Below, one piece after another: positions 11,595 through 22,905 of a stretch of 64,000 nucleotides of DNA. Numbering within the stretch: position 1 is the first letter of the stretch; each line of letters begins with the position of its first letter. Source of the DNA: Calamus simplicifolius (Eukaryota; Streptophyta; Magnoliopsida; Arecales; Arecaceae). The notes below the pieces were generated by a model. That model did no database searches, was not told the origin of the DNA, and saw only the letters and a program-made list of their open reading frames with translations. A program made the translations under genes and the position numbers. Location of the stretch: contig UESW01004237.1 of NCBI GenBank assembly GCA_900491605.1, forward strand, positions 62,001-126,000, in the 5' to 3' direction.

Positions 11595-12110
11595 TATATG
11601 ATGGGGGATAAAATCATTTCCGCATCAATCGGCTGATGTAATAACAATGGGGCCTACCTTTGGACTATGGTCTATCAACTTAGATACTCAGAAGAGATCC
11701 GCTCTCCACCACAGTAAAGAATAGTTGCACCAGCTGCATTCTCCAAACCTCGGCAAGAACAAGCTAAGTCTTCAAACCTCAGTAGAGCCGAGTTAATCCT
11801 CCGAACCTCGGTAGGGTCGAACCAAGTTTTTGAACCTCGGCAGAGCTGACATCCCCCAAAACCTCGGTAGGGCAGAGCTAAGTCTTCGAACCTCGACAGG
11901 GTCGAGCTAATTCTCAGAACCTCGGTAGGACCGAGCTTCGGCTCCTCTTGTCAAACATCATTGTCGCCCAAGTCGCACCGAACATCTCAGAAAACAGATC
12001 ACCCCGATCGCAAGAATCTAGAAATGAGCCTTTTTAAAGGATTGTTGGTACTATAAGGGTGGTTTCACACTATAGATAATCCTTTTCACATTTTCTTCAA
12101 CTTTTGCATA
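11595..12110. other. Possible LTR fragment of a second element carrying inverted CTCGG repeats
   Basis: Begins TGATGGGGGATAAAATC and contains seven copies of 'GAACCTCGGTAGGGCCGAGCTAA'-like units at 11,740-11,945, the reverse-complement flavour of the palindrome in the neighbouring array. A TTTTTAAAGGATT...ACTATAGATAAT stretch follows that could be a promoter region. There is no second copy in the window, so assignment as a solo or truncated LTR is tentative. Confidence 0.35.
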
Positions 12111-13423
12111 TTCAGATCAATTCTAATATCATTTGTAATGCTTCAAGTCCATCTATTAGTCCAATTAACTCATTAGCAAGCTGAAATTACATAATCTAAA
12201 AATTTAATTGAAAGTTAATTAATAGGTAATAGATAAATTTAAGTTATAAGCATATAATATTTTTTTATTCAATGAAAAACTAATTTTGAATATTATAAGA
12301 ATATTTTTTTATTTATATTTTCTTATTTCAATTCTATTGACAATGGCTTAAAATTCTGTTTGCGGGCTTGGTGACATCTTAAACATGGAAAAGCCGTTTT
12401 ACATCGCATGCGGTGTAGGAGCGCGCGTTGATTGGCCACGCTTGCATGCAAACCATGCATGAGGTACGTAAAAGAACAAAATTATTCTTAGCATGTGCAG
12501 ATGTACGTGCACACAGTTAATCATCGCGCACGTGCGCATGATCTGCATTACACATAGTGCACAAAAACCTTTTCCTTAGACGTAAGGGATATATGTCCTT
12601 TTTATTAATATATTAATTTATATGCAATTTACATCAAATTCCCAACAATAACTAATCCTCATGGACCACCAAGTCCTTAATTAGTATTTGCTCCATAAAT
12701 TTATAGCCGCCTGTTGCTTTCACAGCCATTGTTATACCGAGTGTCAAAATTGCAGATTCTCTTGGGGTATTGGAAAGGTGATTGGATTCGTTTTGAACTA
12801 TCCTTCGTATAGAAACAGGAGTATGAACTATCATTCTATATTAAGAGCAGGAAATTTGATATGGCTGCCCGGGATTGACGGCAAGATTTATGAATTACTT
12901 TGTTCAAACCATAATACTTCATTAGATCAGACACTTCTATTCCATAAATGTTGCTTGGTAAAATATCATAAATAATTTTCACTTAAATTTTTTTGCCACA
13001 TGATTTTAATTCATGAAATGAGATGATATGAACAACTGCTTTACTTAGTAAAATATCATAAATAATCTTTATTTAATGAATCGTTAGATTTTTTTTAAAA
13101 AAAAAAACTTTAGAAGCACCATAGCAAACAAACCGCATGTTGCTAGAGGTGCTTTAACCCTTCTATCTTCTTAGTATTTTTACCACTAACTGCCCATCTT
13201 AAGGCTTAGATGCCCAGTGTCACCCATGCCACATGTTCAGATGGTGATCGTCTTGATGGCACTATGAATGTTCTATGGTCCATCATATTAATCCAATCAC
13301 TTTCTTGGTTGCTATTAATGAGTTCTTGATGTTTGAAGTTGTCGTTATTGACTAGATCATGGAACCAGAGAGCTTAGTTTTTTTTTTTTTCATTGAGAAC
13401 CAATGCTTCGGTTATCCAGGTTT
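12111..13423. other. AT-rich intergenic DNA, no supported gene
   Basis: Only short chance frames occur. One minus-strand frame (12,834-12,652) reads like an exon remnant (NTPRESAILTLGITMAVKATGG), but I cannot place it in a family. There are several GCGCACGTGCGC-like dyads near 12,530, which I do not interpret. Confidence 0.6.
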
Positions 13424-14430
13424 GGAAAACACTTTGTACACCGGCCCCGGTGCAGCAACGCTGACGTGGACTGCACCGCGTCTTCCTATTGGTCCACGTG
13501 GATCCGACGTGGATGACATGACAGGCGGCATGCCAGGGGTTTGACGTAACGTTCTGAACGTGACGGACATTTATTGCTGTTCGCTTTTTTTTGAATTTTT
13601 CGTGCGGACGAAAATGCCCTTTCGCTCCTTCATGGCGCCATTTTACGTTTTATGGCATCTGTGCAAGAAGAAGAACTCTGTTTTCTTCCCCGGTAGAAAG
13701 AAAATACTTCAGCTTCGAGGCTAGCCGATACCTGGATACAGGAGTCAGTAGTCTGTGTAAAAACCTTCTGGAGGAAATGTCAGCCGCAGCACAAAGTAAA
13801 CACTCTTTTCTTCCCACTTCTTTATTACATCAACAGTTTTTTTCTGGTTAGAGTTAGTTAATGCGTTTAATGCGCGGGTAACTACCTTAGAACGAGTCAT
13901 AACTGTTTTGTATCCAACTCTTTTAATGCGGCCCTATCGCTCCATCCTAGCTCCAATTTAAAGCTGGATTTCATCTCTGCAAGATGAAGTCTTTCTTCCC
14001 CTCCCTCGCTCTGAGAGTCCGGATGCTAAGGAATCAGTTGAGCACGAAACTACGCCCTCGCTTTGAAAAAACTGGCTACTGGAGTGTACTGGAGGCTTAA
14101 AATATAAATGTTTATCCAATGAGATTTTCCTTGCCAAAACCTCACGTAGACGTTCGCTTCTCTCTCTGAATTCGGCCAGGTCTGTAAGATTTTCCTTGCC
14201 AAAACCTCAGCTTAGGCTCATCTTGCAGACTTGGTCGAATTCAGAGAGAGAAGCGAACGTCGACGTGAGGTGTTGGCAGGGAAAAACTCATTGGATAAAC
14301 TTTTATATTTGAAGACTCCAGAAGACTCCTGTCGACCGGACTTTCAGACGAGAGCGTATGTTCGTGCTCAACTGGATTCCTTCTCTGCAAGAATAACTCT
14401 CTTTCTTCCCCCCCCGCTCTGAGAGTCCGC
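13424..14430 (+). repeat. Left terminal inverted repeat of the MULE
   Basis: Matches the right end (30,130 down to about 29,510) through several blocks: the terminal 100 bp, 'GCGGACGAAAATGCCCTTTC', 'GGAGGAAATGTCA', 'TTTCTGGTTAGAGTTAGTTAATGCG', and 'AGAGAGAAGCGAACGTCGACG'. Compared with the right arm it has about 360 extra bases (13,860-14,220). These include an inverted partial copy of its own inner part: CCTCACGTAGACGTTCGCTTC at 14,142 faces GAAGCGAACGTCGACGTGAGG at 14,251. The outer 140 bp hold six ACGT cores, including the palindrome TCCACGTGGA near 13,493. Confidence 0.85.
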
Positions 14431-14439
14431 ATGGTAAGG

Positions 14440-15295
14440 AATCCCCGCGACACCCTAGTTCGAAGTCGGCCGTTAGTCCTTCGCGACACCCCAGACGAAA
14501 TCCCACGACACCCTAGCTTTAGGGCGACGACACCCGTCTCATAAATGTGCACATAGAGAGAACCCGGCGACACCCTAATTGAATTCGGCAGAAAATCAAT
14601 CGCGACACCCCAGTTGAAATCTCACGACACCCTAGCTCTAACGAGACGACACCCGTGCTTGAACAAGAGACCACGGAGATAATCCCCGCGACACCCTAGT
14701 TCGAATTCGGCCGTTAATCCTTCGCGACACCCCAGATGAAATCCCACGACACCCCAGCTTTAGGGCGACGACACCCGTCTCATAAATGTGCACATAGAGA
14801 GAACCCGGCGACACCCTAATTGAATTCGGCAGAAAATCAATCGCGACACCCCTGTTGAAATCTCACGACACCCTAGCTCTAACGAGACGACACCCGTCTT
14901 GAACAAGAGACCACGGAGATAATCCCCGCGACACCCTAGTTCGAATTCGGCCGTTAATCCTTCGTGACACCCCAGATGAAATCCCACGACACCCCAGCTT
15001 TAGGGCGACGACACCCGTCTCATAAATGTGCACATAGAGAGAACCCGGCGACACCCTAATTGAATTCGGCAGAAAATCAATCGCGACACCCCTGTTGAAA
15101 TCCCACGACACCCTAGCTCTAACGAGAAGACACCCGTGATTGAACAAGAGACCACGGAGATAATCCCCGCGACACCCTAGTTCGAAGTCGGCCGTTAGTC
15201 CTTCGCGACACCCCAGACGAAATCCCACGACACCCTAGCTTTAGGGCGACGACACCCCAGTTGAAAATTGACGACACCCAACTGATCACGGCGGC
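14440..15295 (-). repeat. GACACCC array 1 (about 120-bp four-site units, minus-type orientation)
   Basis: The heptamer GACACCC recurs with spacings of about 36, 22, 22 and 40 bp. Four spacer classes follow it in fixed order: 'tagttcgaattcggc', 'cagatgaaatccc', 'tagctttagggc' and 'gtctcataaatg'. Two flavours of this 120-bp unit alternate. The spacers vary while the heptamer and the 22-bp steps persist, which is the pattern expected of clustered protein-binding sites. There are no coding constraints: frames through the array are artefacts of the repeat. Confidence 0.92.
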
Positions 15296-15364
15296 GAGAA
15301 GGCCCGCGACAACCAAGTTACTAAAATTTAATTTTATTTATCAAAAAAAAAAATACATTAGCCC

Positions 15365-15619
15365 TTACTGGGGCTTATCTCCTTCAGTCGCTGCGCCGGC
15401 GATGTGATGCTGGAGGGACGCTACTTTCCTCTCCAGGTGGCTATTGGCCCGACGCAGGACCTCTATCTCTTTTGTTGTAACGGCCAGGTATTTCTCGGCC
15501 GTCTTGATGAGTCGCTCGCTGCTTGCGAGCGACTCAGCATAAACCACTGCGTCGATGGTGACGGTTGGGGGTCGCCTGCCATGGCTGCCAGTAGATCTTA
15601 CCTCGCCTCTGGAAGCCAT
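15365..15619 (-). CDS. Small leucine-zipper protein, copy A (84 aa), unknown function
   Basis: I do not recognise this protein. The start ATG is at 15,619 and the TAA ends at 15,365. A TATA-like CTTAAATAAG lies about 55 bases upstream (15,671-15,680) and an AATAAA-type signal follows the stop near 15,337, so it looks like a complete small gene. The N-terminal part begins MASRGEVRSTGS. The C-terminal half is a coiled coil with leucines seven apart (LRRANSHLERKVASL) and an asparagine at the interior 'a' position, as in parallel bZIP zippers, but there is no basic region before it. It faces copy B (16,670-16,915) head to head across an inverted repeat. The middle 17 codons differ strongly from copy B while the flanks match. 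An alternative is a coiled-coil relic of a retrotransposon gag. Confidence 0.6.
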   Translation of the reverse strand: MASRGEVRSTGSHGRRPPTVTIDAVVYAESLASSERLIKTAEKYLAVTTKEIEVLRRANSHLERKVASLQHHIAGAATEGDKPQ

Positions 15620-16669
15620 CTTGTGGTCAGTTCAAGCTGGAAAGGTGAGTAACGATGGCATTCCCCCATCCTTATTTAAGGTTCCCCTGGCGGGTGTTTC
15701 GATTGCCATGCGCCACCATCTCAGTGGTTGTTCACAGGAATCGAATCGGTGCGCCACCACGCCCCGCCCTCCACGTTGAGTTTCGAGGGATGGGGAACAG
15801 AACAGTTTCGGGAAGCAAACAGTCTTAAGTTTAACGTCGTCCCAAGAGAAAATTCACGACACCCAAGGATGATTTGGATTTCGGCCGAAACTCCTTCGCG
15901 ACACCCCACTTGAAAGCTCACGACACCCTCGCTTTAAGGCGACGACACCCGTGCGTCGAACTGATCACAGGGAGAACCCCCGAGACACCCCTTCTCGAAT
16001 TCGGCCGAAACTCCCTCGTGACACCCCAGTTGTAAACTCACGACACCCTAGCTTTAAGGGGACGACACCCATGCATTAACAGTGAACCCACGGGTGTCGT
16101 CGCCATAAAGCTAGGGTGTCGTGAGTTTACAACTGTGGTGTCACGAGGGAGTTTCGGCCGAATTCGAGAAGGGGTGTCGCGGGGGTTCTCTCTGTGATCA
16201 GTTCGACGCACGGGTGTCGTCGCCTTGAAGCTAGGGTGTCGTGAGCTTTCAACATGGGTGTCGCGAAGGAGTTTCGGCCGAAATCCAACTCATCCCTGGG
16301 ATGTCTCGGGGGTTCTCCCTGTGATCAGTTCGACGCACGGGTGTCGTCGCCTTAAAGCGAGGGTGTCGTGAGCTTTCAAGTGGGGTGTCGCGAAGGAGTT
16401 TCGGCCGAAATCCAAATCATCCTTGGGTGTCGTGAATTTTCTCTTGGGACGACGTTAAACTTAAGACTGTTTGCTTCCCGAAACTGTTCTGTTCCCCATC
16501 CCTCGAAACTCAACGTGGAGGGCGGGGCGTGGTGGCGCACCGATTCGATTCCTGTGAACAACCACTGAGATGGTGGCGCATGGCAATCGAAACACCCGCC
16601 AGGGGAACCTTAAATAAGGATGGGGGAATGCCATCGTTACTCACCTTTCCAGCTTGAACTGACCACAAG
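15620..16669. promoter_or_regulatory. Bidirectional intergenic region of the zipper pair: mirrored promoters around converging GACACCC arrays
   Basis: Divergent promoter region of about 1,050 bp. Bases 15,721-15,921 and 16,368-16,568 are perfect inverted copies: both encode the identical 66-residue chance frame. Each arm holds a CTTAAATAAG TATA-like box about 55 bp before the zipper ATG (15,671-15,680 minus, 16,609-16,618 plus). Between the arms, heptamers read GACACCC up to about 16,075 and GGGTGTC from about 16,090 onward, so the orientation flips near 16,080. The right inner array is about 150 bp longer. The mirror identity points to recent gene conversion or inversion-duplication. Confidence 0.75.
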
Positions 16670-16915
16670 ATGGCTTCCAGAGGCGAGGTGAGATCTACTG
16701 GCAGCCGACGCCCAACCGTCACCATCGACTCGATGGTTTATGCTGAGTCGCACGCTATCATCGAGGAACTCAGGCTGGCGCTCGAGGAATACCAGGAGGT
16801 TTCAACAAAAGAGATAGAGGTCCTGCGTCGGGCCAATAGCCACCTGGAGGGGAAAGTAGCGTCCCTCCATCGCCAGATCGAGGACGCAGCGACCGAAGGA
16901 GAGAAGCCCCAGTGA
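16670..16915 (+). CDS. Small leucine-zipper protein, copy B (81 aa), unknown function
   Basis: Partner of copy A, divergently transcribed. ATG at 16,670, TGA at 16,913-16,915, AATAAA at about 16,942, TATA-like box at 16,609-16,618. The protein shares the N terminus MASRGEVRSTGS and the zipper EIEVLRRANSHLEGKVASL, with Leu at heptad spacing and Asn at an 'a' position. It lacks three codons of copy A, an in-frame 9-base difference. The central block (SHAIIEELRLALEEYQEV) has the same length as in copy A but few identical residues, and it is helical and acidic. In-frame indels and a kept zipper suggest selection for protein. A zipper without a basic region could act by dimerising with other zippers; that is inference. 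I know no family for it. Confidence 0.6.
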   Translation: MASRGEVRSTGSRRPTVTIDSMVYAESHAIIEELRLALEEYQEVSTKEIEVLRRANSHLEGKVASLHRQIEDAATEGEKPQ

Positions 16916-16974
16916 GGGCTAATGTAAATTTTTTTTTTATAAATAAAATTAAATTTTAGTAACTTGGTTGTCGC

Positions 16975-17485
16975 GGGCCTTCTCGCCGCCGTGATCAGTT
17001 GGGTGTCGTCAATTTTCAACTGGGGTGTCGTCGCCCTAAAGCTAGGGTGTCGTGGGATTTCGTCTGGGGTGTCGCGAAGGACTAACGGCCGACTTCGAAC
17101 TAGGGTGTCGCGGGGATTATCTCCGTGGTCTCTTGTTCAATCACGGGTGTCGTCTCGTTAGAGCTAGGGTGTCGTGAGATTTCAACAGGGGTGTCGCGAT
17201 TGATTTTCTGCCGAATTCAATTAGGGTGTCGCCGGGTTCTCTCTATGTGCACATTTATAAGACGGGTGTCGTCGCCCTAAAGCTAGGGTGTCGTGGGATT
17301 TCGTCGTCGCGAAGGACTAACGGCCGACTTCGCTAGGGTGTCGTGGGACGGGTGTCGTCTTTAGAGCTAGGGTGTCGTGAGATTTCAACAGGGGTGTCGC
17401 GCGAACGGGTGTCGTCGAGCTAGGGTAACGACTTTCGACTTCGAACTAGGGTGTCAGTAGATTTCAACTGGGGTGTCGCGTAGGA
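16975..17485 (+). repeat. GGGTGTC array 2, ending 15 bp before the transposase ATG
   Basis: Mirror-orientation counterpart of array 1, with the same spacer classes. Toward 17,300-17,480 the units become shorter and partly deleted. The last heptamer (17,471-17,478) is about 20 bp from the transposase start, so the array occupies the presumed promoter or leader of that gene. Confidence 0.9.
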
Positions 17486-17499
17486 GTAGCTGTTCATGA

Positions 17500-19934
17500 A
17501 TGCGTGCTTATATTGTCACAGTTGATGCTGAAAATGTAGATCGGAAAGAAGAAGATAACACTCCCGGCCGTGCAGCTTCACCCGTCGTTCCAAATGCAGT
17601 GGATGATATTGTAGTTCCTCAAACTGGGATGGAATTCAATTCAGCCGATGATGTATATACGTTCTACAATGGATACGCGAAACGAGTTGGCTTTGGAATC
17701 ACAACAGTGTGTAGCAGGGCCAACAACAAAAAACAACTTTGCTTCAAGCACCTGGCGTGTTGGAGGCAAGGAAAATCCAGAAAATCAGAGAAGAGTATGA
17801 ATCATAGGGATACTGGGAAAGTTGGTTGTATGGCATCCATAAAAGCAAGACTGAATGCTACAAGTGGTAAGTGGATTTTGGATGAGGTTTCTCTAGAACA
17901 TAACCATGGGCTCTCCATAACATCAGCTGGTTATCTACGGTCGCATAGGAGGATCAGCACACCAGAGAAGGCAGAGATCAGCAATTTACATGCCGTGAAT
18001 GTTCCGACGACTCAGATATACTCTGCCATAGCAAGGAGAAAAGGGGGCAGAGGACAATTGGATTTCACCGAGAAGGATGCTCGTAACTTCATTAGTCGCG
18101 AACGTCAGTCTAAGCTGAAAGAAGGAGATGCTCAGTCGATGGTAATTCATTTTGCCGAAATGCAACTCAAAAATCCCAATTTCTTCTACTCCTTAGACCT
18201 CAATGATAATGGTCATCTGAGGTCTGTCTTCTGGATTCATCCAAGGTCAAGATTGGCATGCACATACTTCGGTGATGTTCTAAGCTTTGACTCAACTTAC
18301 TTGACAAACAGATATCAAATGCCTTTTTGTCCATTTGTTGGGGTGAACCATCATGGACAGTCAACCTTGCTTGGATGCGCATTGTTGTCTGATGAGAGTA
18401 CTGAGACATATAAATGGGTTTTTAAGACTTGGCTGGATGCAAATGGTGGTCAAGCACCTATTGCCATGATTACTGATCAAGATAAGGCAATCGAGGCTGC
18501 TGTCAAAGAAGTTTTTCCTAATACCCGACATCGATTTTGTCTTTGGCATATATTGAAGAAGATACCGGAAAAGATTGGCCACATTTGCACGGCAAATCCC
18601 AAGTTTATGGTTGATTTCGATGAGGCAATATATGATTCATTGACCATAATTCATTCGAGGAAAGGTGGGCACATGTTATGGAGAAATATAAAGAATGCAA
18701 GTCTATAGATTGGTTCAATGTCCTATACGAATGTCGGGAAAAATGGGTTCCAGTTTACCTCAAGGATACATTCTTCGCAGGTTTGTATGTCAATGGTGGC
18801 TTTGGTTCATGATTCATTTAAACGTTTTTTTTTTTTAATTTTTGGTTGACAAAATGTTTAACAGGGATGTCATCTTCACAAAGGAGCGAGGGCATTAATC
18901 ACTTCTTCGATGGGTTTATAAATTCGAAGACAACATTAACGGAGTTTATAAGTAAGTACGAAGATGCCTTGGAAAAACGATACGAGGCCGAAAATGAGGA
19001 AGATAATAGGACTTTGCAAACGATAGCTTTCCTAAAGACATCATCACCTTTTGAGAGACAAGCTGCAGGAAGGTATACACGGAGCATTTTCAAAAAATTC
19101 CAGAATGAGATCCTTGAAATGGCTGCATCAAATACAAAATTGATCAACGAAGCTGGCAACACGTGTATATATTCCGTCAAGTCGTATGAAAGGATTGAAG
19201 TCGATGGAATTGGCAAGGAGATGATCAAAGATTATATCGTGTCATACGATAGAAATATTGAGGATGTCCAATGCCAGTGCCGATCCTTTCAGTTCAAGGG
19301 GTACCAGTGTAGGCATGCCCTGTTGGTTCTTCATCAAAATGACGTATTTCGTTTACCAGATAAATACTTCTTGAAGAGATGGTGCAAGGACATGAAATAC
19401 CAATTCGACGAATTCGACTGCAATACTGAGGGTTATGATAAAAGCACACGAAACTCACGGTACGCAGTGACAATTTTTTAATTGAAATGTCTTAATATTT
19501 GTGATCGTTAATATTCTGTTTATGATTGTAGATATAGTTTGCTGTCTCATCGGATGACGAAGCTCGCAGAGATAGCCTCCATGTCTGAAGATGCATTTAA
19601 TGTAGTGATGGATGGTCTACCGCCTCTATTCAAAACTGCCGTGGATGCCAACTGCGCAGCTAAACCACGTTCAGAGCTGGTAATTCAAGATCCTGAACAA
19701 ATTAGGACGAAAGGTCGCCCGAGAGAGAACAGATTAAAGAGTGCAGTCGAGAAGAAGGCAAAAAGATCAAGGAAAAATCAGGCCAAGGAAAGAGCTGCTT
19801 CAAGTAGCAGGCAGACTTGTTTGCAGTCTATTAATACTGAAGAGGACCTGGAGATAATTGTTCCGCCGTCAGAAACTTTAATGGATGAATTTGATGCTTA
19901 TGTATTGAGTCAACTTACACAAGATCATATATAA
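17500..19934 (+). CDS. MuDR/FAR1-type MULE transposase (three exons, one frameshift)
   Basis: Cuts and joins MULE ends. Exon 1 (17,500-18,780) has a FAR1 DNA-binding domain (GMEFNSADDVYTFYNGYAKR, with the ...HNHGL zinc-binding end). The MULE transposase core follows, with catalytic Asp in LSFDSTY (18,289-18,291), Asp in ITDQDKA (18,475-18,477), the CLWHI motif, and Glu in FEERW (about 18,657). A one-base shift near 18,646-18,653 breaks the frame before FEERW. Intron 18,781-18,864 (GT-AG) leads to exon 2 (18,865-19,459) with GMSSSQRSEGINHFFDG and the SWIM finger CQCRSFQFKGYQCRH. Intron 19,460-19,531 leads to exon 3, ending at TAA 19,932-19,934, with the basic tail KGRPRENRLKS...KKAKRSRK, a likely nuclear signal. 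The frame opens at ATG 17,500; an upstream exon is possible. The frameshift may be real inactivation or an assembly error. Confidence 0.87.
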
Positions 19935-22905
19935 AACACGAGTGTCGTAACTTTTGAATTATGGTTGCTTGGTCGTAAATGAATTTCTCGCGAACGAGAC
20001 ATCCTAGTTCTGGCAAACGACACCCAAGTCTGCGCGGCGACACCCGAAGACGAAACATACGCGACATCTAGTTCTGGCAAACGACACCCAAGCCTTGCGC
20101 GGCGACACCCGAATGACGGAAACATACGAGACATCCTAGTTCTGGCAAACGACACCCAAGCCTTGCGCGGCGACACCCGAATGACGGAAACATACGAGAC
20201 ATCCTAGTTCTGGCAAACGACACCCAAGCCTTGCGCGGCGACACCCGAAGGACGGAAACATACGAGACATCCTAGTTCTGGCAAACGACACCCAGCCTGC
20301 GCGGCGACACCCGAAGACGGAAACATACGCGACATCTAGTTCTGGAAAACGACACCCAAGCCTTGCGCGGCGACACCCGAATGACGGAAACATACGAGAC
20401 ATCCTAGTTCTGGCAAACGACACCCAACCCGAAGACGGAAACATACGCGACAAGTTCTGGCACCCAAGCCTTGCGCGGCGACACCCGAATGACGGAAACA
20501 TACGAGACATCCTAGTTCTTGCAAACGACACCCAAGCGCGGCGACACCCGAAGACGGAAACATACGCGACATCCTAGTTCTGGCAAACGACACCCAAGCG
20601 GCGACACCCGAAGAACGAAACATACGCGACATCCTAGTTCTGGCAAACGACACCCAAGCGCGGTGACACCCCGGAAACATACGCGACATCTAGTTCTGGC
20701 AAACGATACCCAAGCCTTGCGCGGCGACATCCGAAGGACGAAACATACGAGACATCCTAGCTCTAGCAAACGACACCCAAGTCTGCGCGGCGATACCCGA
20801 AGAACGGAAACATACGCGACATCTAGTTCTGGCAAACGACATCCAAGCCTTGCGCGGCGACACCCGAATGACGGAAACATACGAGACATCCTAGTTCTGG
20901 CAAACGACACCCAAGCCTTGCGCGGCGACACCCGAAGGACGGAAACATACGAGACATCCTAGTTCTGGCAAACGACACCCAAGCCTTGCGCGGCGACACC
21001 CGAAGGACGGAAACATACGAGACATCCTAGTTCTGGCAAACGACACCCAAGCCTTGCGCGGCGACACCCGAAGACGGAAACATACGAGACATCCTAGTTC
21101 TGGCAAACGACACCCAAGCGCGGCGACACCCGAAGACGGAAACATACGAGACATCCTAGTTCTGGCAAACGACACCCAAGCCTTGCGCGGCGACACCCGA
21201 AGGACGGAAACATACGAGACATCCTAGTTCTGGCAAACGACACCCAAGCCTTGCGCGGCGACACCCGAAGGACGGAAACATACGAGACATCCTAGTTCTG
21301 GCAAACGACACCCAAGCCTTGCGCGGCGACACCCGAAGGACGGAAACATACGAGACATCCTAGTTCTGGCAAACGACACCCAAGCCTTGCGCGGCGACAC
21401 CCGAAGGACGGAAACATACGAGACATCCTAGTTCTGGCAAACGACACCCAAGCCTTGCGCGGCGACACCCGAAGGACGGAAACATACGAGACATCCTAGT
21501 TCTGGCAAACGACACCCAAGCGGCGACACCCGAAGACGGAAACATACGAGACATCTAGTTCTGGCAAACGACACCCAAGCCTTGCGCGGCGACACCCGAA
21601 GGACGGAAACATACGAGACATCCTAGTTCTGGCAAACGACACCCAAGCCTTGCGCGGCGACACCCGAATGACGGAAACATACGAGACATCCTAGTTCTGG
21701 CAAACGACACCCAAGCCTTGCGCGGCGACACCCGAAGGACGGAAACATACGAGACATCCTAGTTCTGGCAAACGACACCCAAGCCTTACGCGGCGACACC
21801 CGAAGACGGAAACATACGCGACATCCTAGTTCTGGCAAACGACACCAAGCCTTGCGCGGTGACACCCGGAGGACGGAAACATACGAGAGAACCCGGCGAC
21901 ACCCTAATTGAATTCGGCAGAAAATCATTCGCGACACCCCAGTTGAGATCTCACGACACCCTAGCTCTAACGAGACGACACCCGTGCTTTAAAGAGACCA
22001 CGGAGATAATCCCAGCGACACCCTAGTTCGAATTCGGCAGAAAATCATTCGCGACACCCCAGTTGAAATGCCACGACATCCTAGCTCTAGGGCGACGACA
22101 CCCGTCTTATGAATGTCCACATAGAGAGAACCCGGCGACACCCTAATTGAATTCGGCAGAAAATCATTCGCGACACCCCAGTTTGACGACATAGCCGACG
22201 ACACCCGTCTTATGAATGTCTACATAGAGAGAACCCGGCGACACCCAATTGAATTCGGCAGAAAATCATTCGCGACACCCCAGTTGAAATGCCACGACAT
22301 CCTAGCTCTAGGGCGACGACACCCGTCTTATGAATGTCCACATAGAGAGAACCCGGCGACACCCTAATTGAATTCGGCAGAAAACGACACCCCAGTTTGA
22401 CGACATAGCCGACGACACCCGTCTTATGAATGTCTACATAGAGAGAACCCGGCGACACCCAATTGAATTCGGCAGAAAATCATTCGCGACACCCCAGTTG
22501 AGATGCCACGACATCCTAGCTCTAGGGCGACGACACCCGTCTTATGAATGTCCACATAGAGAGAACCCGGCGACACCCAATTGAATTCGGCAGAAAATCA
22601 TTCGCGACACCCCAGTTGAGATCTCACGACACCCTAGCTCTAACGAGACGACACCCGTGCTTTAAAGAGACCACGGAGATAATCCCAGCGACACCCTAGT
22701 TCGAATTCGGCAGAAAATCATTCGCGACACCCCAGTTGAAATCCCACGACATCCTAGCTCTAGGGCGACGACACCCGTCTTATGAATGTCCACATAGAGA
22801 GAACCCGGCGACACCCTAATTGAATTCGGCAGAAAATCATTCGCGACACCCCAGTTGAGATCTCACGACACCCTAGCTCTAACGAGACGACACCCATGCT
22901 TGAAA
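19935..22905 (-). repeat. GACACCC array 3 (about 68-bp units, then 120-bp four-site units)
   Basis: From about 20,000 to 21,890 the unit is about 68 bp with three sites: GACATCC + 'tagttctggcaaac', GACACCC + 'aagccttgcgcggc', and GACACCC + 'gaaggacggaaacatacga'. Spacings are 21, 21 and 26 bp. By length this is about 28 units. From 21,890 to 22,890 the array changes to the A-B-C-D unit seen in array 1. The first bases after the transposase stop (19,935-20,000) recur inverted at 29,180-29,255. CpG sites in GCGCGGCGACACCCG are largely intact across copies. Confidence 0.92.

Noticed and set aside
12652..12975. Overlapping open frames on both strands near 12.7-13.0 kb
   Set aside because: Neither matches a family I can name. 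The minus-strand frame may be an exon relic but lacks neighbours, so no gene is called.
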